NCBI GenBank assembly: GCA_026545765.1
Contig: CM048840.1
Span: 84,720,877-84,784,876, forward strand
Origin: Plantago major
Taxonomy: Eukaryota; Streptophyta; Magnoliopsida; Lamiales; Plantaginaceae
Direction of reading: 5' to 3'
DNA length: 64,000 nucleotides
Numbering within the stretch: the stretch's first letter is position 1; each line of letters starts with the position of its first letter. The notes under the pieces are model-generated. The model was not told the origin of the DNA. It searched no databases and worked only from the letters and a program-made list of their open reading frames with translations. Position numbers and translations under genes: made by a program. Of this stretch, positions 34,119 through 47,300 are shown piece after piece.

Positions 34119-37100
34119 ATGGCGGAGAAGAAATTTATTGTGGAGGTAGAGCCGTCAAAGCCGGCTGAGGGTGGAAAACCCTCGATCGGACCTGTTTATC
34201 GGAGTTCTTTTGCCAAGGATGGCTTACCTCCTCCTATTCCCGGTTTAGACTGCTGCTGGGATATTTTCCGGTCTGATTTCCTTCCTTTTTCCTAGATCAA
34301 TTCTTAATTTTTTATCTATTGTCATGTTAATTTTATGCATATTCTACCAATCTGAATTCCAAGTGTTTCTGTGGCGTTGGGTGTAGAATTTGGTGTTATG
34401 CCTGTTTTTTGTAAGTTTACCCAAGGATCTGGAACTAGTGTGTTTTTCTTGCGAATTCGCCTACACTTCAGGTCATAGAAGCAATACCATTTGCAGTTTA
34501 AACCCTTGGAAATGCTGCATCGGACTAAAATTATCATGATTAACACAAAAAAGGCTTCTTTTATGGGTATAACATTTACAGTTTAGTGTAGTAACATGAA
34601 CGCGAATTGACGTAGTTCTGCAGTCACTGGCCTTCAGTAATATAAGGCCTCCAGATACAAGACAAAATTGTAGGATACAGCACCTATCATCCATGTCCGT
34701 ATCTAATCAAATATTGCGACGAGTCTTTCAGTAGATATGCATCTAGTCTTTAATTTCATCCATCATGTACACCCTTCTATGGCCCGGGAAAGCACATCAT
34801 ATGAGACTGTTTAGAAGTCTCTCTCTCTCTCTTTTGTTTCTCAGCATATGCTTGAGTTTATTTAATTTCTGGTTCACTCCTACCTTTTTTTATTTTTAAA
34901 TTTAGTTCTTAAATGGTGATTATGTATTTATTAAACCTCTTCCTCCTGTGGCTTAGTTTGTCCGTGGAAAAATACCCTAACAATCGGATGCTTGGTCGTC
35001 GTGAAATTGTCAATGGGAAGGTATGTTTGTTAATATCTTTTTTTTTCCCACCTTTTTTTTTCAATCATGGCCAGTTCTCACCTGAAATCTTTATCTCTAG
35101 CCCGGCCACTACTCTTGGATGACATACAAAGAAGTCTTTGATATAGTGCTGAAAGTTGGAAACTCCATCCGCATGTGTGGTATTGAAGTAGTAAGGACCC
35201 ATTTCAGCATTGTTTGCCTTGAATATTCTATTTGCTAAAGAAACATAAATTTAAAGTCAATTTAACAGCCGATGTAATAATCTTCAATAATGGATTTTGA
35301 GCTAACTTGTAGCTTTACTTGAGGTCATCCCTCTTAGTTGAAAATGTCCAAGTTGGAGCTTTTTATTTATTTGTTACAGCTTATGTTCCTACCATGTACC
35401 TCCCTGGTCCCTCTAAGACTGTCTTCTGTACAATCCGGCATGGTTATAGAGCATAATGTAAAGTGGGAAAGTAAAGAATTAGTTGTAGTGGGTAGTGTTT
35501 AAATAATTAATGAACAATGTTGTGACTTTTGATGTATGATTTGAGAAGAGAATGAGTAAAAATGAATAAATAATAGGTGGCAGGTGGTAAATTTGTAGAT
35601 TTACATTGTTATAAGGGTAATGGTTCATATGGTGTGGATCAAATTTGCCAAAAATTGAATAGGATATTTCCAATGGGACAAATAGGACATTACTACGGCA
35701 TAAGGGGAGTATTGCAAATGTTTATAGTTACAACTTTCACTTTATTACTGGATACCTATTTGATCTTTGGCTACTTTAGTTCGTACGTACTTTGCTGCAT
35801 TACAAGTACTTTTGTCCTAAGTTCTACGGGTTTAATCTGATTCATTTACTGATGATTTCAGGGAGGGAAATGTGGAATATATGGTGCTAATTCCCCCGAG
35901 TGGATTATGAGTATGGAGGTATTCTGATACATTTTATTCCCTTTACTTCTTGTCTGTGCATCCTTAATATTATGTTGACATTTTCTGATCCTAGTACCTG
36001 GAGAGCAACGAGATCTCCGAACTAGTTTGATATGCATGAAGTTTATCGCATGTTTCTTCCTCCTGCAAGGAAACTCCGATCTCTTCTAAGTTCATAGGCC
36101 TTTTATTGCAACACTAAAACCATCATATAAGAATCGCAATCAAGTTTGTCCGAAAAATATGTGATAGAAACTGTGCACATTTATGCCCCTGGGCTGCCAC
36201 TATATCTAGTCTCCCTTATTGGATGCTGGCCTAGAACTGGTTTAAGCAAGCCTTTGATGTAATTAAATAGGAACAGCTAAAACGTTCTGAATTATCGCAT
36301 TTAATCTCCATCCCGATCTGTGCTATATTTTGTTCCAGAAACCTAAGGTGGTTTTTTTTACTACGAAGGGATTCCACAAGATAAATGATTTATTAGCTTT
36401 TCTGATCAATGTGAAGGAAATATAATATCTTTGTATTATTGCTTTCCATCTCTTTCATTGACAGCTCTCTGTTAGACTTTTTTTATTTTTTTTTTTAATT
36501 TTATGTATTGATTGGTAATCTCTGTTAAATAATGATTATGCCTTCAACTCACTGAATTGAGGTGCGCTACAGGAGCCAAATAAATAATCAGATAGGGCTG
36601 TGAGTCAATAACTACTGTTTTCGTTAAATTTTTAATTGAACTCTTCACGTCCTCTGTGAGTTTATCCTAAATTTGAACGACTTCATGCAGGCATGTAATG
36701 CTCATGGACTCTACTGTGTCCCATTGTATGACACGTTAGGTATTTCATCTCCTACATTTGATTTATTTATGTAGCTCCACCGGGTGCCTATTTGGGGGAC
36801 AAATACCAAATGCTTGTATGTTCTATATTTATTTACATAGTAGTAGATTTAATGTTTAGTTGCTCTGATTCTTTTTCATTACTGGTTTAGGTGCTGGGGC
36901 TATCGAATTCATAATATGCCATGCAGAAGTTACTCTTGCCTTCGTGGAAGAAAAGAAAATATCTGAGGTACTAATGTAGATAGTTGAGTTTCTTATAAGT
37001 TATAACTATACGATGTGATGTTTTTGTCAATTTTACTTGCTCAACAAGTTTGGTTGATAGTACGGGTATATAGTATCAACTGCATTCTGATACCTGAGCA

Positions 37101-40100
37101 AGGATGGGTGGTTTCGAATATTAAGTGTGTTGGTGGTAGTGTTTCAGCAGTTGTGAATTATGTAGCATGTTCTAGAGACATGTATCCAGCTAACATGTAT
37201 TTGCTGTTATGCAGTTGTTGAAAACTTTTCCTGGTTCATCAAAGTTCTTGAAAAGTGAGTCTTTTCTACTGTTACATTGAGATTTTTTCCCCTTCCTTTT
37301 TCTAATGAAATTGACAAATATTTATTCTCTTTTTAGCAATTGTAAGTTTTGGGAAAGTTACTTCTGAACAGAAGGAACAAATGGTAGAGTTTGGGGTGAC
37401 TATGTATTCATGGGATGAATTTTTATCACTGGTAAGTCTACAAGCTTAAATTGATGTCACTCGTATACATGCATACATGCATATATGTGGGTGGGTGTGA
37501 CTGAGAGACCTGGCTACAGTGGTCTCCAGGCCTACATCATCCCCCCAAGTGGAATGTCATCTACAAAGAGCACTAGGAAGACAATATTGTTTGCATTCAT
37601 CTTGTAAATATATTTTGGATTCAGTTCACGTTTTAAATTGTTTTCAGTCTTTACCCTACCACATGTATGCTGCTATATCCTTTCTTCTGCATCAACTGTG
37701 CTGGTTGTGTTCTTTCTTAATTGAAATGTTTATATAAGTTTTATGCTAAAGAATTAAATAATTCACCTGAAATTGGAATTCTGCCCCACTAGAATACCAT
37801 ATAAGGCCGTGTTGGTACAAAAATATCCACCTTGAGGATTCAGTGGAGAAACAATTATAGCTCCTTTTGCCTATGGAAGATGTTGTGGAAAAAGGTTTGA
37901 ATATCGTTGTTCTGTGGAAAAATGCCCGTTTATTCCTTTTGATTTTGGCGTGTGGCATGAGATAAGGTGTCCTGTTATGATTGTCATGCATCACTTATGT
38001 GCTCCACATCAGTATGTGTAATGATATAATAATATGGGATTATAGTGTCTACCAGGCAGAAAATATCATCTCTCCTTTGTTTTGTAAGATGGATATGTTC
38101 GCTTCTTAGCTTTCATAATTCATCGAGACCTTTTGATATTGTGCAGGGAGAGGATAAACACTTTGATCTACCTATGAAAAAGAAAACTGACATTTGTACA
38201 ATTATGTACACTAGTGGAACTACTGGAGACCCTAAGGGTGTTATGATTTCTAACAACAGCATTGTTACTTTGATTGCTGGAGTACAGCGTCTATTAGGGA
38301 GTGTGAATCAATCGGTAATTACACAACTTTATCTTTCTTTGCTGGTCATACAACTCATTCTCCTGCAAATATTAAAATTCCAAATTCTGTTGCTTGTGAG
38401 TAATGTCAGATTACAATTTGTCTCTATTGTAGCTGACCATCAATGATGTTTATATATCATATCTTCCCCTGGCACACATTTTTGATCGTATCATTGAAGA
38501 GTGTTTCATCAATCATGGAGCCGCTATTGGCTTCTGGCGAGGGGTAAGGTTTCCTCCTATGGTTTGGATGCCTTCTTGTTTCCTTCTTTTTATTTCAGAT
38601 GATTCATATGCCATGTTATTTCCATGTCCACAGGATGTTAAGTTATTGGTTGAAGATATTGGAGAGCTTAAACCAACTATTTTCTGTGCAGTTCCTCGTG
38701 TATTGGATAGAATATATTCAGGTTTGTCTTTGTCTCCTCGAAGACCGAGTTTTGGTTTATTATTACAATTAAATCAGTTACATCGTTGGAGATGGATTTG
38801 TGGAGTGGAAGGAGTACTCCCATGAAACTATCTTCTTACCATGCTCTTATATTATCTTTCCTTCTTAATCACTGTTACAGAATTAACCACTGTGTCGTTA
38901 AGCTGCTGATAGATTTTGTTAATCTTTAAATCTTGCTCTTCATGTCTCATTAAAAGCATATATAATATTTAAGCATGTGGAGTAAGATGTTGGAATTCTC
39001 GAAAAAAAGATTTACTTGTCACATTGAGAAAAACCACATGAATCTCTACATTTTATTTATGAAACTATTTTAGGACCTGTTTTCCTTATCTATGCTTGTA
39101 TGTTCATATCTTAGGTTTGCAGCAGAAAATTTCTTCTGGGGGATTCATCAAACATACTCTGTTCAAATTTGCTTACTCTTTGTAAGTTCTTCACGTTTAT
39201 TAGAGACTGTACTTTTAGTGTTCAGTCTAACCAGCACTTGTATTTCACTATCTTAATACTTGAAGAGGCTCTCTTCCTGTGCTCTTGGCTTCATCGCTTC
39301 TTGTTCTTGTTGTTTTTCAAAGACTTTTAACTTAAAACAATAAATAGATAAATAAAGACCTGAGAATCTCAATTCCAGTCACAACTGTTTCTTAATTTAT
39401 TATATTCAGTGTATGGCTCGCCATGATTCTCTGCTTTCAGGCTTTTATTCTCGAATATTTGGCAGAATATGACATATTATTAGGTGTCTATAAGTCGCTA
39501 CTATAGATTGCTTTTTTCATGTTTCCGAATTTTGCAGAAAACTAAGTAATATGAGGAAGGGCTTGAAACATGCTGAGGCTTCTCCACTCTGTGACAAATA
39601 TGTTTTCAACAAGGTGATTGATATCATCATATTGGAGCTTTTGTACCACCATTTGTACCCTCAAATATTAGTCAGAACTTAGAAGCTAAATGCCTCTATT
39701 ATTTGCATTGTGCGTGCTCTCAGGTAAAAGAAGGTCTGGGAGGCAAAGTAAGGCTTATTTTATCTGGGGCAGCGCCTCTTGCCCCCCATGTTGAAGAATT
39801 TCTGCGAGTGGTGTCATGTTCTTATGTTCTTCAGGGATATGGTACTCGTCATTTTTCACATGCTTACATTCGGATGTCGGTTTAAATTCGTTTTGTGTAA
39901 AAGCAATAGATTGTTTTTGCAAGGTGGCTCCTTTTTCTTCAAACCCCTGGGACATTATTTTAATCATCTTAAGATGTCTTGTTTTCTGTGAGATGTCCAC
40001 TGCCTTAGTGCATTTGTCATCACATATTTATGTGAATTATTTTACTCGATAACTTGTGTAAGACTGCTTCTGATCAAGCTTTGAACCGCGCCCCCTCACA

Positions 40101-42215
40101 CATTTATTGACAAGAAGTGCTAAACTATGAGCTCCTTGGTTTATTAGCCTCTAAAAGTTGTGCATGTTTAAATTCTAACCTCTTATTTATGCAACCTCTG
40201 GTCATCATCTGTTGGTGCTTGTTTAGATCATCCAAGACATTTTGATTTTTGTCGTCGTTAAGATTCCTGCTTGCATATAGTATCAACCTTTTTCTATTTT
40301 TGTGCTTCCTTAGGTTTGACGGAATCTTGTGCTGGTACATTTGTATCTATACCTGATGAGCTGAGCATGTTGGGTACTGTGGGCCCCCCAGTGCCAAATG
40401 TGGATGTTTGCCTGGAGTCTGTCCCTGAAATGGGATATGATGCCTGTTCAAGTAATGCACGTGGAGAAATATGTATAAGAGGTGATACTCTATTTTCAGG
40501 CTATTACAAACGTGATGACCTCACCAAAGAAGTTCTAGTTGATGGCTGGTTTCACACAGGTTGGTTTCCAATCATCATATTAGAATGATAATTTTAGTTC
40601 ACTACCTAATCATTTGCATGCTGATTCTTTGGAATTCTTCTGTCAGGGGATATTGGTGAATGGCAACAAGATGGTAGCCTAAAAATCATTGATCGCAAGA
40701 AGAACATTTTTAAGCTCTCACAAGGAGAATATGTGGCAGTGGAGAATTTGGAAAATATCTATGGTCAAGTTTCAGATATTGAATCGGTATGTACAAACAT
40801 GTTAGCTGGTGTGAAAAGTACACTTTTACTTTGAATCTATGTGGTGTGAATTTTCCCACATAAAAGATGTAAATGGTAACTGCTTTAGTCATTTTGGAGG
40901 TACCTACATAAGTTATTGATCATAACATACACCCACACACATGTATAACGAAAATGGCAAAAAAGGACACTATTATATCTTCTTCCTCTAAGATCTAAAT
41001 CAAATGCTAATGATTAGACTTTTACCTTTTGCGCTACTTTATCATAATTTCTAATAGACCTATTCTCATTACTATGTTGAATGATGTGAAAAGGTTCTAA
41101 CATAATATGGAGAGTTCTCAAGCAGTTATATGCTGTTTGCATGTTGCATTGGCATAGTGTCTGACCTTCAGTTATATGTATGTTGTATTGGTATAGTGTC
41201 TGACCTTCATTGACCATTATGATATCTGCTGCTATTAAAATTGCATATTGTTTCCGACGCAGATATGGGTTTATGGGAACAGCTTTGAATCTTTTCTTAT
41301 TGCTATTATCAACCCAAGGAAGGAAGCTGTGGAGAGGTGGGCTGAACAGAATGGTATATCTGGAGACTTTGATACCCTTTGCGGAAATCCAAAAGTGAAA
41401 GAATACTTTCTCGGGGAGCTTTCAAGTATAGGAAAAGAAAAGAAGGTTTTTTTTTTTTGCAGACTTATTTGTTACTATATCAGAACCAATTTGTTAGCAC
41501 ATATCAAGTACCTGTAGTTGCTTGTCAGCTGTTTTCCTAAACTAAATGTCTTTATTGTAGTTGAAAGGCTTTGAGTTCATTAAAGCTGTGCACCTTGATC
41601 CTGTGCCGTTTGACATGGAGCGGGATCTTATCACACCAACATTTAAGAAGAAAAGACCCCAGTTGCTCAAGTACTATCAGGTTGGTTGTCCTTACCCCCT
41701 CGAAAGAGATTATGAGATTGTTTTTATTCTTTCACTGATCTTCATATGTTAGTTTTATCTCACGATATTAGTCAATATTTTTCTAGTTCCTAGTTGTAGC
41801 CAGCCTGCACATTTTATTAATCATACCTCTGTCCGTTGCATATAGTCTTTGAAAATATTTGTGCCCAATATAGGTCTCTGCCTTCGAGTTTGAATTGCAA
41901 GCAGCTGTGCTTAGTTACTGCCCCTACAACTACATTACCTATACACAGTAGTTGTCCTAGATTGTGTATGGTGATGATGCAATTTTTGGGAACCAAGGGA
42001 TACTAATTGTCAGTGGCGTATGATCATGGGCAGATTATAAATTCTGCTCCATCTTAACAACACCTCTATTTCCAGTGACCCAAGGATTCGATTTCTACAG
42101 AACCTTATAAGTTCTTTGGCTATTAAGTTTTTGGTTCGGCTGTCTATCCCGACTAATGATTGTATTCTATTTTGGGCAGGGTGTCATTGATAATATGTAC
42201 AAGGGAGCTAAATAG
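34119..42215 (+). CDS. LACS4: Long-chain acyl-CoA synthetase (LACS4-like)
   Basis: Nineteen exons: 34119-34270, 34957-35020, 35101-35190, 35862-35918, 36691-36739, 36891-36967, 37215-37254, 37337-37431, 38147-38314, 38433-38543, 38634-38721, 39115-39181, 39538-39613, 39724-39841, 40314-40559, 40647-40786, 41263-41445, 41561-41680, 42180-42215. They give 658 aa, all in frame. It activates long-chain fatty acids to acyl-CoA with ATP. AMP-binding motifs are present: P-loop [11 protein letters not shown] (229-239), [10 protein letters not shown] (about 416-425), DGWFHTGDIGEW and [14 protein letters not shown], with VERWAEQNG toward the end. The C-terminus (NMYKGAK) has no peroxisomal SKL-type signal, which fits the ER-associated LACS4/LACS3/LACS5 clade (about 660 aa) rather than LACS6/7. 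LACS4 feeds lipid export and cuticle or surface lipids in Arabidopsis. Clade assignment is by remembered similarity, so the number may be off. Confidence 0.95.
35399..35709. mobile_element. Degenerate Stowaway MITE in LACS intron 3
   Basis: CTCCCTGGTCCCTCTAAGAC-like left end after TA (35397-35398), CATAAGGGGAG right end before TA (35710-35711). The subterminal text is typical of Stowaway but diverged. Confidence 0.6.
41142..41219. repeat. 39-bp tandem duplication in LACS intron 16
   Basis: Two copies of a unit containing atagtgtctgaccttca, offset 39 bp (41142 and 41181), with two or three differences. Confidence 0.85.
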
Positions 42216-43221
42216 ATGAGGTCTATAAAAGGTACTTTCTGCAGGGACAAGATTAAGAGCTTATGGAATCTTTGTTTTTTGATACTTTCCTTCCCTGGAA
42301 AAATTGCAAGAGAAAAGAGTGCTGAATCTTGGATTGTATATATGGCTGCTGGATTGATTTGCTGTATTTAATTTATGATGTTTTATAACTTAAAATCATT
42401 CTATCAGAAAGCAACCGGTACTCTAATTAAGAGTAGTAGACATTTATTATTTCTGGAACTTGTACTCTGCGTCTCTACTCTCTACTGCCGTAGTCAATAC
42501 AAGTGATGTTCTTTCTTTGTTGTATGGATTTTTCGGCATCCTTTTAGTGCTGGCGTCAACAGCTCGAGGAATTGAATTTACATAAAGAATGCTGATGTGT
42601 TATTCTGTTTGTTTGTTTTTTGTTGTTTTTTTCCATCGCCTAGAAAACCGGAAGGAACCTTATTCGAGAGCAGTCTAGTACTGTAGTACATAAGGTGCTT
42701 TCATGACGAGGTGTCTCATAATCCTTGGGCTTGTCATACTGCAAATAACACTATTAAGAATATGATCTCGGTTGGAACCTCAGTCAGCATGATCAAGAAA
42801 TCCAACAGGAAGATAATCAGCGTCGAAGACTCAAAACTGTTCATTAGGTTATGCTTTGTACTGCAAGAACTCTGGCACAAGACGATTGACAACAACCCTT
42901 CTTTTTTTAAACCATCTTATTGATTTGGTAGTAGTTTTTCTTGGAAATGAAGCTAAACTGTTTGTTTGGTACTTTCACTTCATTTTGGATTACTTCATAC
43001 ATTAGGATTGACGTGTAATTTGGTGGAAAGTTGAAGTAACGGTGCAAGATTAAAAGGCGGAAAAAATGGTACTTTTATTGATAAAATGTGTATTTTGAGT
43101 GTAAAGTTAGATTATTTATTACTCCTATTTATTGAATGTGGAATATATTCCTTTTTAGTAATTCATGAAATTTTGTGTTACAGACTTCTTCGAGACAAGG
43201 GATTATGTGGAATTAAGGTGG
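42216..43221. other. LACS 3' UTR and spacer
   Basis: The first ~150-250 bp are likely 3' UTR. No gene is convincing; a 70-codon frame at 42711 has no recognisable feature. Confidence 0.5.
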
Positions 43222-43233
43222 TGTTTAAAGATA

Positions 43234-43450
43234 ATTTTTTTTTTTTTTGATTTCTCACTGGTATCCGCCATGTCGATTAATCTAATGAAAGACTGTCGGG
43301 TCCTTTTGAGTGACTCCCAGCGATGTCTTTTACATCACAAGGCTCGAACCCGAGACCTTGCTTAAGTGAACTCAAGTCCCTTACCACTTGAGCCGAGACC
43401 TTGCTTAAGTGAACTCAAGTCCCTTACCACTTGAGCCAACAACCGTTCGT
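43234..43450 (-). mobile_element. tRNA-derived SINE with 12-bp TSD
   Basis: On the minus strand it begins with a tRNA-like head (GGCTCAAGTGGTAAGGGA as box A, GGTCTCGGGTTCGAGCC as box B). A unique body follows and it ends in a 12-A tail (43236-43247). Flanks tgtttaaagata at 43222-43233 and 43451-43462 are identical. The A-box part is tandemly duplicated (43-bp unit at 43351 and 43394). It would be transcribed by RNA polymerase III. Confidence 0.92.
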
Positions 43451-43462
43451 TGTTTAAAGATA

Positions 43463-44349
43463 GTTTACTTCTTGAAAAGTAAGTTGTTATACATGGAACT
43501 CAGTGTTTGGTTTGAACGGAGTAGCCTATAACTAAACCCAAGTATAGTTCTAATCCTAAATTGCAAATACAACTCCAGGGAGAATGAGGGGTATAATTGA
43601 AAAGGCCGTAGTTCCAAACTAAACAAAAAAAAGGCAATGTTTTGTATTTACCACCATGCACTAACTTTATACATTTGCAATGTTCTGTCGTCATTAATGT
43701 ATTAAATTCTCTGATTGAGGGAGTAATGTTAAACAGATTCACAAAATGCAGCATATTATGTGACATGTAATGTAACTCAGTAACTGGCAGTTGAATTGGT
43801 GTTAAACCGAATTAGCTTCTGAACAATGATGTTCAAACAGAACAGAAGTAAGAAAGGCAACATAAATGGTACTAATATTTGCACAAACAGTACATGTATT
43901 CATAGTGAAATAATAGTAAATGCTGTAGAGCATACAACATCAAATACAAAACAGAGCAGGCAACCCAAAAAGAAACTCAACACTGCTATCAAGTACAACA
44001 AAAGTAAAAGCAAAAAATACTGCTAAATCCTGTTGAGAAGTTAATCTTTTTGACTTCTCATATCCAATCTCTTTTCACGGTTTGTTTCTCCGAATTATGC
44101 GGTTACTGGTGAACCGGAGAGGAAAGAGGATGAGCACCTGTATAAATCGTCTCGTCGCTCCTTTCTTCTTCCAATATCCAACCTTATTTACCTTAGTAAT
44201 TTTCATTTGAAGTACTACCAAGACCACAAATCAACATCAAGGGACTTGAAACTTCAGTAACTTTTCACACAATTCCTTGTATAAACTGCACAAATCTTGA
44301 CCACAACTCAATAAAAACCAAGTGAGTTGTGACAAGTACACTCTTTTTA
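43463..44349. other. Spacer and GH9 3' UTR
   Basis: No coding feature beyond the likely 3' UTR of the minus-strand glucanase in the last 300 bp or so. Confidence 0.45.
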
Positions 44350-47300
44350 CTAAGCAAGAGTGTAGCTTGACAAGGAGACCTCTGCTGGAGAAGACGAGTG
44401 GATATAAACAAACTCGATACTTTTTCCAGCAGCTAAAGATTTCATCCATGAAGGTAAGAAGTAAGAATCACCGGACTTTGTCAGACCCCATATGGGACCA
44501 TAGAGCTTGGAAATGTAAAGCTTCAAGTTATTCAAGTTCTTTGAAGATTTGTTGGTAATCGTTGTCGAGTATCTGTAGTAAGTCTTTCCATTCTGAACCC
44601 ATGAAGTGGTCATTTTCTGGCTTATAGCAATTGGGCTGCCATTTGAAGCTGCATAAGAAATGAACTCCATGTTAGTTACATACTTACATTATGGACCAGT
44701 CCGGACTCTGGATCAGTTCCAAAAAAAAAACCATGTTAAACGCAAAATCGTACCTGGAGCTGGGTTTGCCACCGGCGTTTTAACCGGGTTTGCCACTGGC
44801 GTTTTAACCGGGTTGGCGACTGGGGTTTTGACTGGTTTTGGATTAGCAGGAGTGGGCTTAATTGCAGGTAGCTCAACTGTGAACAAGAATGCGATAAAAA
44901 TCATCAATATGTTACTGCATAACAATATACACAATGAAGCAAGCAAATAGGCAAATGGAATTGCTTAACGTAACTAACCTGGAAGAAGCTGATTGGAGCC
45001 ACTGTGACCAGCATGTAATCTTGCCAATATACCCATAAGTGGAGCATTGTTATAAGTAGCAGGCTCGGTTTGCTCGTAATTGTCTCTCTGATCAGCGAAA
45101 TTGTCATATGCATCAGGACCACCAACAATGGCACCGGTAAGTTGATTAGGATCGCTTGCCTTTCTGTTGAACCAAGTGGCATACCCTCCCCTGCAGGTTA
45201 CGAAAGAAGGATCCTTCTTGTACGACACAATGGAGGATGCCCTATGGTGCACTTGTTGCGGATAATTATTTCCATAGCCAACCATGTAACTTGTGGCTCG
45301 TGGGTTGTCCCCTAGAATGTAATCCACCTAGAAGAAGAACCAAGTTAGCTCCTTGCAAAACAGCAAAATGGGCAAATAGTTGCAAAATAGTTCTTAAAAC
45401 CACTTTGTAATTGTATTGAACTTTCTTTCACCTGAGATTGAGCGAAAGCAAGAAGCTCAGTAGGCGAGACAGTGCCACCAGAACACTTGATAGACTTTCC
45501 AGCGGAGGTGAGATAATCAGAGTAGACTGTTATGAGGAATGAGGCACTGGTGACAAACTGCATGTTGTTCCATCTTTGCCTGAATATAAGTCCTCCCGGT
45601 GTCTTTTGCGCGTTACGGGTACCTTTGCCTAGGCATGAACACATGAAGAAATCAGCCTTCTCTTGGTACTCTTCAAATACTGATGCATGTTTCCCTGCTT
45701 GTCCTGCCATCAAGAACTGCAAGAACAAGTATAAATGCAAATTAGTAACTCAAAGTGAAAGAATTCCATTTTATCTATAATATTATATAATATAATACTC
45801 CAGTATTATTATTGTACCACGAATTAACATGTGTGACACAAGACTGTTTAACACGAGACTATCAGCCATCTTATAACTAATGTGGTCTTGATTCGCGCAT
45901 ATTTGAAAATAAAGGCGTAATTGAAAGTCGAAAATGAAAGAAAAGAAATGTACCTTGGCAACTAAGGTCTGGACACCAGCATACTTAACATCCCAACCAA
46001 ACTCAGTCATGGCCCAGCCAGTTCCTCCAAGTGCATTGCCATTGTTGCCCAAATAATCCAAGTAGTACTTGCTGTTTGTTGCCTTGTACATCCATGCTGC
46101 TGCCCAAAGTAATTCATCCTGATAAAATAAAAAATAAAAAATAATAATAAGTCAATTTTAACAAAAGTAAAAATAAAAAGACACGAATTGAGAAAATTCG
46201 ATTTCAGTTTGTAGCCAAACAATACGATAATTACTTACGGAGTATCCACTGACAGATCTGTAATACTTCTGGGCAATGGAAATGCTACTGTCGTATTTGC
46301 CCCTGTACTTGTCCGCGAAATCAAAGAGCTGAAATTGGGATTAAAAATGTTAGTAAAGGGTAAAAATGACTTTTTGCAGGAAATAGTAGTGTGTTGTGAG
46401 ATCACGTGGTGGTGGCCCAGGATTAATACTGATGGGCCGCAGGACTAACGGCCCAGAATTGAAAGTGGGGCTAGGTTTAGAGCGAGCGAGAGAGAGACAA
46501 TCCCGTGATATACGGCGACATTTGACCCCTACCACATGTTTTCATTTATGCGCCCAAACATTTAACTCCTCATTTATTCCTTTCACACCCCCATTCACAT
46601 TTTTTAAAATTCGATTAAATGCTCATTTCCGTTGTAACTAGTATATTAAATATTCGGATTCACTACAATCTTTCATCATAAAACAAAACGTTACTGATAT
46701 TATTTAAAACAATATAATTATACCTAAGAACCTTAGTCCGTATTTGAGGTATCAACTAATGCAGGTCTATTCTAGTAGTTTGTGATCTTTATATGCTCCA
46801 CATTTATATCATTTCACTATTCTATATAATAATAAAGTCCAAAAGTTACACCGGGAAAAAGTTGATGAAACTATTGGATTCAGATTATTTTGTATACAAC
46901 CTTCGCAAATGAACTGGGTACCATTGTCGGATTCAACACAAAATTTATAGGCTGTTTGACTAACGATTAATATTAAGAAAATCAAGTTAAAATAGGTGTT
47001 TTTAACCAAATTTTTCTTGATTTTAATTGATACCAAACATACATTTAGATTTCAGGTATGTTATTTACATGTTTTAGAACATGGTGATGCGGAACTTATA
47101 AAAATTAATCAATTAATTACTTTTCTTATGAAAATTACTTGAAAAGGTGATGTTCTAGGCTTCTAGGAAGTTTAGGTTTTGCTAAAATGCGCCGCAGAGT
47201 GTAATAGTTTTTCTGGTGGGGCTAAACGCTATAATGCACCGACAACAACCAACCTGACAAAAAAAGCTGAGCATAGTGTAACTGCCTAATAACTGCTAGC

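Noticed and set aside
42711-42923. Possible small gene downstream of LACS
   Set aside because: 70 codons, no domain or splice logic, inside the likely 3' flank.
43321-43440. tRNA gene
   Set aside because: A and B box text is present but no cloverleaf or acceptor stem. Poly(A) tail and TSD show it is a SINE.
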